Positions 38,601-51,441 of a stretch of DNA of 64,000 bases are shown piece by piece. Positions within the stretch are counted from its first letter, which is position 1. Every line of letters starts with the position of its first letter. This DNA is from Pegea sp. RAD2-039 (taxonomy: Eukaryota; Chordata; Thaliacea; Salpida; Salpidae). The DNA lies in NCBI GenBank assembly GCA_034620365.1, contig JAQGEQ010000299.1, positions 1,612,001 to 1,676,000 on the forward strand, given 5' to 3'. The notes under the pieces were generated by a model that saw nothing but the letters and a program-made list of their open reading frames with translations, was not told the DNA's origin and ran no database searches. The translations under genes were made by a program, and so were the position numbers.

Positions 38601-39434
38601 TAAGAAAGCGAGCAAGTAAAAGTTTAGCGAATTATAAGTTACAATGAAAAAAATTAAAGAATTTACATTTAAGAAAAATAAGCTTATGCTTAACTTCTGT
38701 TTGTTCATCCAATAAAATGATTGTGTAGACTTTGCACAGTTTTAGTTCATTTCTCCTTAAGTAATTAATTTTTTTTTATAAATATAAAAGACATGACTTA
38801 AAATGTTGAACAAAATATTTCTTCTTTATATTAGTTTTTGTGTTTTCAATTAATCACTTATAATTAGTTTTTAAATAAGCTTCAATCAAAATTGTTGAGT
38901 CTAAACTTTTTGTTTTATCAATTATTGTCTGATAGTGGAAGACATGCATGTCTTACAACACTTTTATTATGATAGTAGTGACTTTTAAAACCTTTATTTA
39001 AATTTATACAATTATGTTTTACAATGTTTTGATACAGAATTACTATTTTAAAATTAAAGTCTTTTAGTTCATCAAGGAAAAATTTTAAGCGTAAAAGTTC
39101 TTTACTAGAAAAATTGTTGAATTAATTTGAGTCATGATTTAATATGAATATTTTAATATAAATTACATTTAAACATAAAAATAAAAATAGCAATTTGCTT
39201 TTAGCTATATAAATATAATTACGTAATGTATATTGGGGTAAGTATGTAAACAAACATTTCTTACTTTTCAGCAATACACTATTGTTAAAATCTAGTGAGT
39301 AGGTGCTTTAATCGTGAACAAAACTCGTGTGTATAACAACGATTGCCTCCCAACTTTTTATGATACATTGTAATGATACTTAATACGTACAAAAGTACCA
39401 CTTGAAGCTTTGCCAACCGTAACTGTCAAATAAT
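35661..39434. other. intergenic, including the unseen OSGEPL1 5' exon
   Basis: A+T-rich spacer between divergent OSGEPL1 (minus) and the BCH-domain gene (plus). The first OSGEPL1 exon should lie here. A short candidate ATG on the minus strand near 36914 fails on phase. Nothing else is recognised. Confidence 0.4.
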
Positions 39435-42400
39435 ATGTCTTTACTTAATAATAATAACGAATCAAACACTGGTGATGTCAAGCCAGTTTCAAATAGTCTT
39501 TCAGATTTAAATTCAATTTCAACTAGTAAGTGCGATCTTAACAATCAAACGGATTTTTTGGACTTTAATCCAGATACGATTTGTGTGAATGACAACACTA
39601 ATCCAATAAGTTATTCAGTGAACAACGATTTATTGGATTTGAGTTTCTTTAGTGAAGTGAACGTTAGTCAAACAGTTGAATCGCAGCCGAATCCTATCAC
39701 AGATTTATCTTTTAATTCAGATGTTCTGCTCGATATATTTAATCAGACAAATACTACAGAAGTTATTGATCAGCTTGATCCAGTAAATTTATTATCTGAA
39801 TCAAAAGAAGATTCAACAAAAGCTGAAAAGCTTGAAGATTCTTTTTTAAGCCAATTAAACGATAGTGCAAGAACTCAGCCATTAGAATCCACAAATAGTT
39901 TGAATCTTTTAGAAGGAGCTGATCTTAATATTGCAACAGAATCTTCTGATGATATTTTTGGTTTATTTGAATCTAAAAATCCAGTAGTTGATCCGATAAG
40001 TGAAGATTCTAATAACTCAGCACCTCTTCAAGTGGGTGATATTTTCAGCGATCTCATCTCAATTGATAACTCTGAAACTTTAGAAAAATTGAACCCTATC
40101 GCTGAAAAATATGAAAATGATTTTTTTTTGTCAGAATCTTCTGAAATTCCACAAATTAGTTTAATAGAAGATAGTCAGACTCCTCAGAGATTTGTAGAAG
40201 ATATATTTCTACTTGATCAAGACTCAACTACGGATACATCTATGATGGAAAACAAACTTGATGAAGATAAGAGCTTAGAAGGAGAAAATATCTTCCTTCA
40301 ATCTCCATTTGCTTCAAAATCTAAAGACATTTTGAGTCAAGATGAAGATTCAGTGAACATCCAACAATCTACACCAAACGTTTCCAAAATTCTTCTAGAT
40401 GAATCTTGTTACGGAGTAGCTATAAGCGATCTTTCAGAAGAAGATCAACAAATTAGTATGAGTCCGATTCAGATGGATTTCGAAGAGAGTTTTATGGGAG
40501 ATTATTCCATAGGAGGAATGATTGAACCCCAAAGATCATCTCCAGCAAGCTCTGGGAACAAGATCACAATGCAAAGTACAATATATTTTGGAGAATCTCC
40601 TGATGAAGCATCAAATGAGATCTTAGTGAGTCCTGATCACGTCACAAGCAAGTATAGTGACGTCAAACTTGGCTTTGATCGTCCATCAATGATGATGACA
40701 ACTTCAGCGACCTCCAGTGGTCAAATTTCAAGTGTTTACGACCTCTACGGAGACTCTGAGTGGGAAGATGTTGAATCTGAAAGATCTCGGATCAACATTC
40801 TACCAGTAATTGATGAAGTTACCGAAGAAGAAGACACCTCAGAGCAAGACATCAGTATCAATATCGGGACTTCACCTTCATTCATCAATGACGTCATTTT
40901 AGATCAAAATAACTCAAGCGAGTCACCAGATAACGAATCATTAGATGGTGAAGCTGCTGGTGAAGTTATGAGCTCAGAAAATCTGGATGCTCGAAAACAA
41001 GATTTCAACAAAACAGATTTTTCTAGAAGCATCTCAAATACAGAATTTGAGATGATTTCAGAAAATTCTGGAGATTCTACTGACGATGAAGATGATGTAG
41101 ATCATTTGCGGAGGTCTGATCTTGTAAAAACGTCAGCAGATGATGTTAAACAATTATCTAATGAAGATGATGTTGTTAAAGATCACGAATCTTATGATGT
41201 TAAAAATGATCTGAATAATGAAAGTATTTTTAAAGAATTGGATGAACCATTTGAAATAAAAGAACCAGTTAAGCCTTTCAAACCAATTGAACCAGTCAAA
41301 ATAGATGAACCAGTCGAAATAGGTGAACCAGTCGAAATAGGTGAACTAGATGAACCATTCAAACCAGTTGAACCAGTCGAAATAGTTGAACCAGTTGAAC
41401 CATTCAAACCAGTTGAACCAGTCGAAATAGGTGAACCAGATGAACCATTCAAACCAGTTGAACCAGTCGAAATAGTTGAACCATTCAAACCAGTTGAACC
41501 AGTCGAAATAGGTGAACCAGATGAACCAGATGAACCATTCAAACCAGTTGAACCAGTCGAAATAGTTGAACCAGTCGAAATAGTTGAACCATTCAAACCA
41601 GTTGAAACAGTCGAAATAGATGAACCATTCAAACCAGTTGAACCAGTTGAAATAGGTGAACCAGATGAACCATTCAAACCAGTTGAACCAGTCGAAATAG
41701 TTGAACCAGATGAACCATTCAAACCAGTTGAACCAGTCGAAATAGATGAACCATTCAAACCAGTTGAACCGGTCGAAATAGGTGAACCAGTCGAAATAAG
41801 TGAACCAGTTGAAATAGGTGAACCAGATGAACCATTCAAACCAGTTGAACCAGTTGAACCAGTTGAACCAGTCGAAATAGGTGAACCAGTCGAAATAGTT
41901 GAATCAGTTGAAATAGATGAACCATTCAAACCAGTTGAACCAGTTGAAATAGGTGAACCAGTTGAACCATTCAAACCAGTTCAACCAGTCGAAATAGGTG
42001 AACCAGTCAAACCAGTTGAACCAGTTGAAATAGGTGAACCAGTCGAAATAGTTGAACCAGTCAAACCAGTTGAACCAGTTGAAATAGGTGAACCAGATGA
42101 ACCATTCAAACCAGTTGAACCAGTTGAAATAGTTGAACCAGTCGAAATAGTTGAACCAGTCAAACCAGTTGAACCAGTTGAACCAGTCGAAATAGTTGAA
42201 CCAGTCGAAATAGTTGAACCAGTCAAACCAGTTGAACCAGTTGAAATAGGTGAACCAGATGAACCATTCAAACCAGTTGAACCAGTCGAAATAGTTGAAC
42301 CATTCAAACCAGTTGAACCAGTTGAAATAGGTGAACCAGTTGAACCATTCAAACCAGTTCAACCAGTCGAAATAGGTGAACCAGTCAAACCAGTTGAACC

Positions 42401-45400
42401 AGTTGAAATAGGTGAACCAGATGAACCATTCAAACCAGTTGAACCAGTCGAAATAGGTGAACCAGTCGAAATAGGTGAACTAGATGAACCATTCAAACCA
42501 GTTGAACCAGTCGAAATAGGTGAACCAGATGAACCATTCAAACCAGTTGATCCAGTCGAAATAGGTGATCCAGTCGAAATAGGTGAACCAGTCAAACCAG
42601 TTGAACCAGTTGAAATAGGTGAACCAGATGAACCAGATGAACCAGGTGAACCATTCAAACCAGTTGAACCAGTCGAAATAGGTGAACCAGTCGAAATAGG
42701 TGAACCAGTTGAACCATTCAAACCGGTTGAACCAGTCGAAATAGGTGAACCAGATGAACCATTCAAACCAGTTGGACCAGTCAAAATAGGTGAACCAGAT
42801 GAACCATTCAAACCAGTTGAATCAGTCAAACTAGTTGAACTAGTCGAAATAGGTAAACCAGATGAACCATTCAAACCAGTTGAACCAGTTGAAATAGGTG
42901 AACCAGTTGAACCATTCAAACCAGTTGAACCAGTCGAAATAGGTGAACCAGATGAACCATTCAAACCGGTTGAACCAGTCGAAATAGGTGAACCAGATGA
43001 ACCATTCAAACCAGTTGGACCAGTCGAAATAGGTGAACCAGTCGAAATAGTCGAAATAGGTGAAATAGTTGAAAACATCAAAATAAATACTTCATCATCT
43101 GATGAGGATTTCAACGATGAGTCTGCTCATTTCAAGGAAACCTCTACATATCAGTTTGAAGATTTAGATCAAAGTAAAAAAATTGATGTAAATGACTTAA
43201 TCGGCCAATCTTACTCAAAATCAGTATGTTTTGATGCTCCATTCGACTCCAAACATAAGAGTTCTCAAAATGATTCTTTTTCAAGTGATTCTGTTGGATT
43301 ACTTTCTTCTCAAGATTTAGAGAATCAAATAAAACATCGAGAAGCTAGCATAAATGATTCTTCAGATATAAATGTTCAGTTATCAATTTCAAGTCGTTCA
43401 TCTTCAGAAGAATCATCTTCAGATGAGTCAGATCTCCAAAAAGTTCAATTTGAACCAACAAACTCCATAAACTCACAAGCACGAGAAATTGTTTGTGACG
43501 TCATCGAGAAAGCCTTGATCCTTGAGTTGAATAATGATACCATAAACCTCGCTCCAAGCTCTAATGATTCAGTTTCTCTTACGAATTTGATGGAAGAAGA
43601 TTTGTTCTCAAACAATGAGGAACATATAGTAAGCAAAGAAGACACAAGTTTGAAAATTGTTGAAAATATATTTGATACTACTGAGTCAAGTATTGAGATC
43701 ACCAATTTGAGTTTAGACTCAAACAAGGATGAATCCATGAATCAAATAAAGTTATCAGAGATCTCACCAAAAGATGAAACATCTGCTACAAATGAAGTGA
43801 TTGGTGAAAGCTTTCTTCCTGACACAAGCACTTCGGAACTTTCAGTAGCTGTTGAAGATATGAGCTTACAAGATGAAGTGAAACATGATTCTGACTCTGA
43901 TGATTGTGAGCAAGATAAATTAAAGTTAGTTACTTCAGAAAGAAGCCAAACTCAAATCGAGGAGTCTGATCCTGGGGAAGACTCTAGCAGCGTTAGTAGA
44001 GATCATAGTCATAGAGAAGATAATGAAACTGATCTTTCACCTGATTATGATCTAATATATGAAAATGACATTAAATTTATTCGTCGACAAGAATCAAAAG
44101 AAGTTGAATCGGCTGCTGGTGTTAGTTTATCAGTAAAATTGGAAGATTCAGGCGTACAAAACACTCATAGTTCTGTTATTGATTTATCAAACGAAAGTGA
44201 TGAAAGTCTGGAAAGTTCTGTCAGTAATGATATCATATTTAGCTCTAATCACGAAGACGAAATTAAAGGATTTGAAGATTCTGATTCAATATCAAAATTA
44301 GAGGACAGTTTTGAAGATACTAAAATTCTTGAAGCAAAACATTCAGTTGAGAAAGATTTTAGTGAAACTTCTCCTAAAAATTCTTCAGAAAACATTTCTT
44401 CTTCCCAACCTGAACTGTTAGATGTAGTCCTGAAAGACCAAGAAACTCTCTCACATCAGCAGTTTGATCTTCAACCTCCAAGATTAAGTTTATTACTTAA
44501 TGATGACTTTGATAAAGAAGAACCAAGGAATCCACAAAATACTCCGATTAATCCATCAATGGCTGATACTTTTGACAAAACAATTTCACTTTCAACTTAC
44601 TACGAGCTAGTAGAGAAGAAAATAGGATCATCGGGTGATGCAGAAGATGACGAACCTCCATCTGCTCCTAGACGAAAGAAGAAGAGTAGTACAAGTCCTT
44701 CATTTATTGAAGTTGATGATGATTCAATTGAAGACAGATTTAGTAAAACTGATATATTCGAGATGGACTTTATTGAAACTTCAAACGATGCTGAGTCTTC
44801 ACCAATTTCTTCATCTGATGAGAAACAAGAGGAGAATTTGAACCAATCACCTTTTGAAAGCGATGAGGTTGAAGATGATTTAAATAAAGACATTCTACTT
44901 GAAGTAAGTAAAGTATTTAAGTTACTTTTCAATTTAAATAGTTTTTCTAATTACTATTAGAAGAAGTATATTTCATTTGAAACTATATTTGAAATTTATG
45001 AATTTTATATTAAACATGTAACTCAATAATAAAACTGTTTACAAAAATATATTGTTGTCAGATTTTGGTCTTTTCAGTCATTACTTTGCAGCATTTGTTG
45101 GTGTACAAAAACATGTTGAAAATTAAACTTAAAATTTATCCAGATTAACTTATTTAAATACATCTTTAGGAAAAATTGAATCTTGTTGAATCAGCAAAAG
45201 AAATATTTCAAGACACAGTTATCATTTCTGCTTCCTCAGGTAAGGACATAAACTGGTCGAAATCCTTAAAAAAGTGCTTAAAAATGTTTATATTAATAGT
45301 TTTAAAAAAAAGGTAGATTCTGTTTTTTTTGTTTATTTATGTTTTCTAAAGTTATATGGCAAAAAGCTGACTTAAAATGTTCTTTTTATCTCTAATAATG

Positions 45401-48400
45401 TTTGGAAGCTTTTTTCTATTTATCTGATATTCTTGTTTATAGAAGCTTCAAATATCGCTGAATATGATAATCAGAATCAAGTTGTTGAAGTGAGAAAAAT
45501 GATAAATAGATTTTTATTAGATATTTAGCATTCAACTTTTCTATAAAACTTTTGAACCTACATTTTATCCCTATAACTAGTTTTTTTGCACGATGAGGTT
45601 TGCATTGATGCAAGATTAAAAAACAGTTTAAATTTGCAGAATCACAAACTTGATTAATATGGATAATTATAAAAAGGCGTTTAATTCAAATTCACTTAGG
45701 ATCAATACTACTTTTATTTTTAATCAAAGTGATTGTATTAATATTTCTGACAATAATGATCGTTTAAGTTTTGTAGTTAAACAAATAAAACTATTTGATG
45801 TTTACTTAAGCAGCTTTTTCAAATAAGTTTTTTTTCTCTGTTTGCTGAACCTCTTATGTTTTCTGTGTTTAACTTTTATAACTAACATCAAAGTTACAAA
45901 ACACAAGCTGATGGATTCAATCATAAGAAGTTGAGATCATAAACAAAAGCTTTAAACGATTATGTAACCACAAATAATATGATATAAATCCTGATAAACA
46001 TGTCAGCATGTTTGGTTGGAGCTGAAAGCTACTGTTGATGGCATTCAAACTGCTGACAGTCAAGCAGAATAGTTTTTTATTAAATTAAATTTTTTTTTTC
46101 TAAATTCAGGAAAAAATAGGTTTAATTGATGAAAGCTTTGAGCAAGTCACTAATCAACCAGGCAATCAGTCTGCCGAGTATCCAGGTAACTAGTTACACT
46201 CAAAACTTAGATTTTACCTTTTTGAATAAATTGCTTGAAAGTTTGTAAAAAAAATGTTGATAATAAACTTTTGATACAGAAACAACTGAAATATCATTTG
46301 GAATAGATGACTCGTTTACTGCTGAGTTAACCGCTACAGATTCTGAAGTAGACAAAACAATAAATGAAAGCAAAGTCAGTAATAATCGATATCTTTTTCA
46401 ATTTCACAAAAACACAGTTAAAGTGATTTTTAGAAATGATTTGTTGGTGAACATAAAGTTGTTAGTTTCATCAAAGTTTTTATAAATTTTCAATTTTGGA
46501 ATTAGATATTTGTTAATGACAAAGTATAAAAATTAGTAAAGTAAACACTTTTTTCAAATCTTTTAAAGTTACATAGCACCTTCAAATGATTTAGCTTTAT
46601 AACAAGAACTTGATAAAACTTAATATTTCAGACTGAAGAGCAAACATCTGATGAAAAGATACAAAGCTCAAGTGAAGATGAAAAGAGTTTGTCGAAACTT
46701 TCAGGTTTGTTAGTTACATGGTACTCTAAATTCAGTAATTATGAATACACTAGAGATGAATTTTTCAGACAACTCTTAAATTTTAAATGTTCTTAGCTTT
46801 TAATTTAAAAAAATTTTCATCTCATTTCACACAGAGATTGTTTAGATTATTTAAACTGAAATTACTTAGATGTTAGTTTTTCAATTAGAAATTTATACAA
46901 TTTTTTAAATGTAGAAAAAAGTGATGAAATCATAGCTACAAGTGAAGATGTTATTGATAATGATCATCATCTGCTTCCTGTGAATACTCAACAAGTTAAT
47001 GAGCTTTTCGAATTTAAAAAAAAAAGGATTTTTTTTGTAAGATCAAATTATCTGTAAATACTTGGATTCTAAATCATACTATTTATAAAAAAGAAAAATA
47101 GATATTTCATTTTTTTATGATTTTTCAGGAAGTAGAAGGCAGAGAAACCACTGATGAAAAAGTTGAAGTAGGAAATGGAAATATTGAAAACAATTTTGAT
47201 AACTTTTCAGGTAAATTACTTAATTGATTTTATTTAAATTCAATGTAACTCCATAGAAATTTAATCTTTTTTGTCACACTCAATCAGCCAGCATATTTAT
47301 AAAAGCAATACCAAAACAACAAATCATTTCTAACTAAATCTGAAGATCGAAATTAAAATAAAAATAATTTAAAATCGAATTTTCAGGGAATTCCATCGAC
47401 AAATTTGAAAATATTTCGAACGAAATTTTCGGAGAGCAGAATAAGGTTCACATTAAGATTTTTAATCTTTATTTTCTTATCTAATAAAATTGATGAGTTT
47501 TATTTTTGCACTTGATTTGATAATGTGATGTGGAATTCAAATTAAGTTAACAAAAGTTAATTGATTAACACATAACAACTATTTATAGATAGAAGTAGTC
47601 AATTTAGAAGCTAATCTTCCAGATGAAGATGTAAACAGTTTTAATGAAGTTGATTTATCAGGTTTGTAATTATGATAGAGTTTTATCTGACGATAGTGTT
47701 AGAGTTAAATGTTAAAGAAGATAAAAAAGTTTCTAGAAACAAAATTTTGTAAGTATAGTAAATAATCGACGACTTCGATTCGTACATTTCTCATACAAGC
47801 TACTAAAACATTTAAAATTGTTAAAGATGATACTGGTGCAAAGTTTCTGAATGAAAACGATGAAGCGAAAAGCACTAAAGGAGAGAATAATGATGTTAGT
47901 ATTAATGTTTAAATACTTATATAAACTCATTTAATTAAATAAACCTCGTAAATTTGTGTCAATTTATTTACACTTTTATATTTGACATCAAATTTAATAT
48001 AAGCATAAGTTTACACAAACTTTGATGAAATTTTTTGCCATAAAAAACTCACCAATTAATCACAAGAAACTTCAATATTTTGATAATTAATTATAGAAGA
48101 TTTAGTATTTAAAATAAAACTTCAAGAACTTTTTTCAGATTGAAACAAAGTCATTAGAAGAAAGAAATAATGAACTAACATCGAACTTGTTAGGTAAGTT
48201 TTTTTTTACATAAATCATTTTTGCAATATAAGCAATGAATTGTAAGTTTTTAATTTACAGAACCACCTGAAGATTCATTTCAAAATCAAATTTATTCTGA
48301 TGAAATGTTAAATGATTGTCCAGTGGAAGGTCACCTTGAACAGGTTTCTTCAATTTATTAAGAAAACGAATTTAATTTTCTGTAGTTACATGTTGTTAAT

Positions 48401-51400
48401 CGAATATTTTTACAGATTTCAAATGCTTCAGACAGCTCAGTTGACGTTCTTCAAAGTGATCTTGATAGTAATAAAATTAATTTGATAGAAGATTCGTCAT
48501 CTTCAGGTTTTATTTCTGGTTTATTTAAATGCAATTGATGAAAGTATCTGCTTTAATAAATACAATTCACTTTATGAAATAGCAAAGATTTAGTGATTTT
48601 GGTTTACTCAAGTATTTGTACTTATATGCTCTTCAAAAGCTTATTTTCGGCTAGATGAAAAAGATCAAGAAGAACTTAACTCTCAAACTGATCATATATT
48701 TCAAACAAGCATCAATGTTAAAGCTGACGATCAATCAATTGACGCGCTGGTTGATACTGAAGATAATGAAAGTCCTAAAAAAGTTGTATGACATTTTATG
48801 CTTTACTATTAGTGTGACTTGAAACGATTTCTATTTAGATCCTATCGGAGCCAATCAAAATAGATGAAACCAATTTACACGGTACAAATGGTATCTAAAT
48901 AATCTTACTCTAAATCATAAACTTACAAATATTTTATTTTTAGATGTAACTATAAAAAAGTCAAATTCTTTAAGAAGAAAGATTACTTTAGATGATATTC
49001 CAGCAGTAAATAAAGATCTTAGTGAGCCGGAACACTTGGATAGTTCTCCAAATCAACCTTCAAAGTAATGAAACAAAACAATTTTTCTTAAAATATTTTC
49101 ATCATGTTTTACTGAATGTCTATTATTTCTTGACTACTCAGTACTAAGCAGCTTTTCATGTTGATTAGGGGTTCAAGAAAACGATATGATACAACAGGAA
49201 GTATTGAATTGTTGACGGACGAAAGTGAAGAAGAAAGAGAAGATAAGATGGCTGAAATTGTGTCTGTCACATCTAAATCAGGTTTGTTTGTTTTGATTAA
49301 TCATTGATGAGTTAATTTGTTCCAATAAATTGTTTACTTTTAATAAGAATTTTAATAGTTGAAGGATAAGTTGTAGATAAATCAGTCTTGGATCTTACTT
49401 GTTACTCATCTTACTAGCCTCAGGAAATTTTATCCTTTTATTAAGGACAGTGTTCTCTGAAAGCTCATTAACATATCTCTTCGGTGGTTTTGAAAATTAA
49501 AACTTTTTCTTTGAATTTTTTAACCTCTAATAACTGAAGTTATTTTTTTATTTACGATTTTCTGTATCTTTACCAGAAGATGACTCAGTGACATCTGCAG
49601 AGAGATTAACAAAAAAGAGGAAGTCTCTAGTTCCACCTTCATCTCTTCTTCTAACAGTTGCTCTCGATGATGTAGGGCCCTCATCACCAAGAGCAGGATC
49701 AGAAGGTGAAAAGGTTGAAAGCAATGATGGAAGCTTCTGTAAATTGATTTCATATCTATCAAACAAATTTGAATTAATTTAATCGAGTGTAATGTAATCA
49801 ACCTAAACTCAACTTGTTCTGTCATTTAAATAATTGATCTTTGAAAATTCAAATAGATGAAGTCAATCTGAAAGCTGCTGATGAAGATAGTCATGAAGAT
49901 GTCATTTCGACACCTGGTGAAAATAAAACTTCAGATATCACTACAGGTACATCAAAGATTTCTTCAAATATTCAAGCTAATGAGTAATTTTTAGTTGAAG
50001 AAAACAAAGTAGTTTCAGAGAATAAAGAAGATGAAGTATCCTTACCACCTCTGACTCCTCCATCTACAATCTTACCTCCTATAACTTGGGAAGAAGTTGT
50101 AATCAACAAGCAAACTTACAAACTTGATGGTGGTTGTCTTCAACCTTATAAAAGAATTATTTGCCACGGAGGTTGTGCCTCATTTGCTAAATCTTTAATT
50201 TCTAATTATTGGAATGATTTATGTAGGATTTTATAGAGAGCGTTGTACAATCGTTGAAATTTTTGGCCAATGCCTACCAGACACATCAATAACAAATTAC
50301 AATTGGGTCTTGGATAATATTTTCATGTAAATGCAGATCAAAAGTTTGAAAACAATAAAGATTATCTGACTTATTTAACAAATAATTTTTTACTCAAATC
50401 TACCGAAAAAATTAAAGAAAATTTTAATTTAAATTCAAACTATAAACAATCACAATTACTAGTTTGAACATGAAACTTTTGTCAAGTGATTTTCTTACAT
50501 GAACAGGTACTTATTGTCCACAACTCAGTTGTTAGCTGGGGACAATAAATTTATTATTGTATTTTTCAATAATAAAGTAGGCCGCTCAGCTATACCAAAC
50601 TCAGCACTATTAAAAAAGTTCCATTCATTAATCCCTTATATATTGAGGAAACAAATGGAAAACTTCTATGTAGTCCAACCAACATTTTCTTTCAAAACTA
50701 CTGTTCGTTTTTCACGATTTTTAAGGTAAGTTTCCAAACAGTTTTTATTAACTTATTTTTTTGATAACTAGTTTTATAAAATTTATTTTGAAGTCGAAAA
50801 GGAACGCAAAAAATTGTCTACGTGAAAAACTTTGCGGAACTTAAAAGGTTTTTCCCCACCGACTTTTTGTATATCCCAGACGACTTATCAGAGTAAGTTT
50901 TCAAAATTGATGTTTCAAATTAATTTTTTCAATTTTCAAATCGCTCTAAATACTTTTAAAAATTTTGAACTTGTTACATTTAACAGCAGTTTTTAAGCCA
51001 GGCGATTTCAAGTTTTTTACTTTTTTGTTGCATTTGAAATAATAAAACAAAACCATAAAGTTTTCCGATCAAAAAATCAATATTTACTTTTGAATCAGAA
51101 ATTTGATTTTAAGAAAATTGAAAACTTTGTAATTGGTTTTTACTGAATTTTTTTCACAAATTTTCAAAAAGTTATTTAAAGTTTTGTTTTCAATCAAGCA
51201 TAACTAATTGTTTGTTTTTATTTGCTGCAATCAAAATCAGGTCTTTGCAGCTGACAAGAGGGAAGGTTTGTTGATTTTATTTGTATTTTTTGCATAAAAA
51301 GATAAACTTAACCAAACAGTCAATTCTACTATCACAGTAACTTACAAAAACACTCTTATTAGCAATCATTAAATGTTAAAAATGGTCTTACAGGAACTAA

Positions 51401-51441
51401 AAGTAGGCCCAAAATGGTGGAACTTTTGGAAAGGAGCTTAA
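39435..51441 (+). CDS. giant acidic protein with C-terminal BCH (CRAL-TRIO-like) domain, PRUNE2/BNIP2 family
   Basis: About 26 exons, roughly 2,584 aa. Exon 1 (39435-44903) encodes 1,823 acidic Ser/Asp/Glu-rich residues, including a PEVK-like repeat at about 604-1211 and a W-acidic motif SEWEDV at W443. Then come short acidic exons: 45170-45239, 45443-45489, 46110-46185, 46280-46374, 46632-46704, 46915-46994 or 47036, 47129-47210, 47387-47445, 47589-47661, 47827-47894, 48139-48193, 48261-48343, 48416-48506, 48655-48782, 48839-48881, 48944-49064, 49169-49281, 49577-49705 or 49738, and 49857-49946. The BCH domain lies on 49995-50171, 50227-50326, 50507-50725, 50794-50892, 51241-51265 and 51394-51441. 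It shows LQPYKRIICHGG, NYNWVLDNIFMYLLSTTQLL and YVKNFAEL, matching human PRUNE2/BNIP2 (EPYKKVISHGG, NYRYLMDNLF, YVFNLAEL). BCH proteins bind Rho-family regulators and membranes and link cargo to kinesin. The N-terminal DHH phosphoesterase domain of vertebrate PRUNE2 is absent. Exons 47827 and the two alternative donors are the least certain parts. Confidence 0.85.
41244..43075 (+). repeat. coding minisatellite: PEVK-like tract in the BCH-domain gene
   Basis: About 1.83 kb of imperfect repeats built from 9- to 12-base words (GAACCAGTT/GAACCAGTC, GAAATAGGT, GAACCAGAT, GAACCATTCAAA). They are arranged as higher-order units of about 45 to 60 bases encoding GEPDEPFKPVEPVEI with insertions of VEPVEIVEP. 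Every length change stays a multiple of three. Composition is almost only P, E, V, K, I, F, G and D. It is translated in frame with exon 1. Both antisense and shifted frames are also open, which is a side effect of the repeat. Confidence 0.93.

Noticed and set aside
41244-43075. CRISPR-like or satellite array
   Set aside because: Repeat words vary in order, there are no unique spacers, and the array is in frame inside a host exon.
41192-43114. Long minus-strand open frames opposite the repeat tract (Ser/Thr/Gly-rich and Phe/Trp/Asn-rich)
   Set aside because: They are produced by the coding minisatellite: a short word without stops in any frame, repeated 1.8 kb. They follow the repeat exactly and have no start context, splice support or known family.
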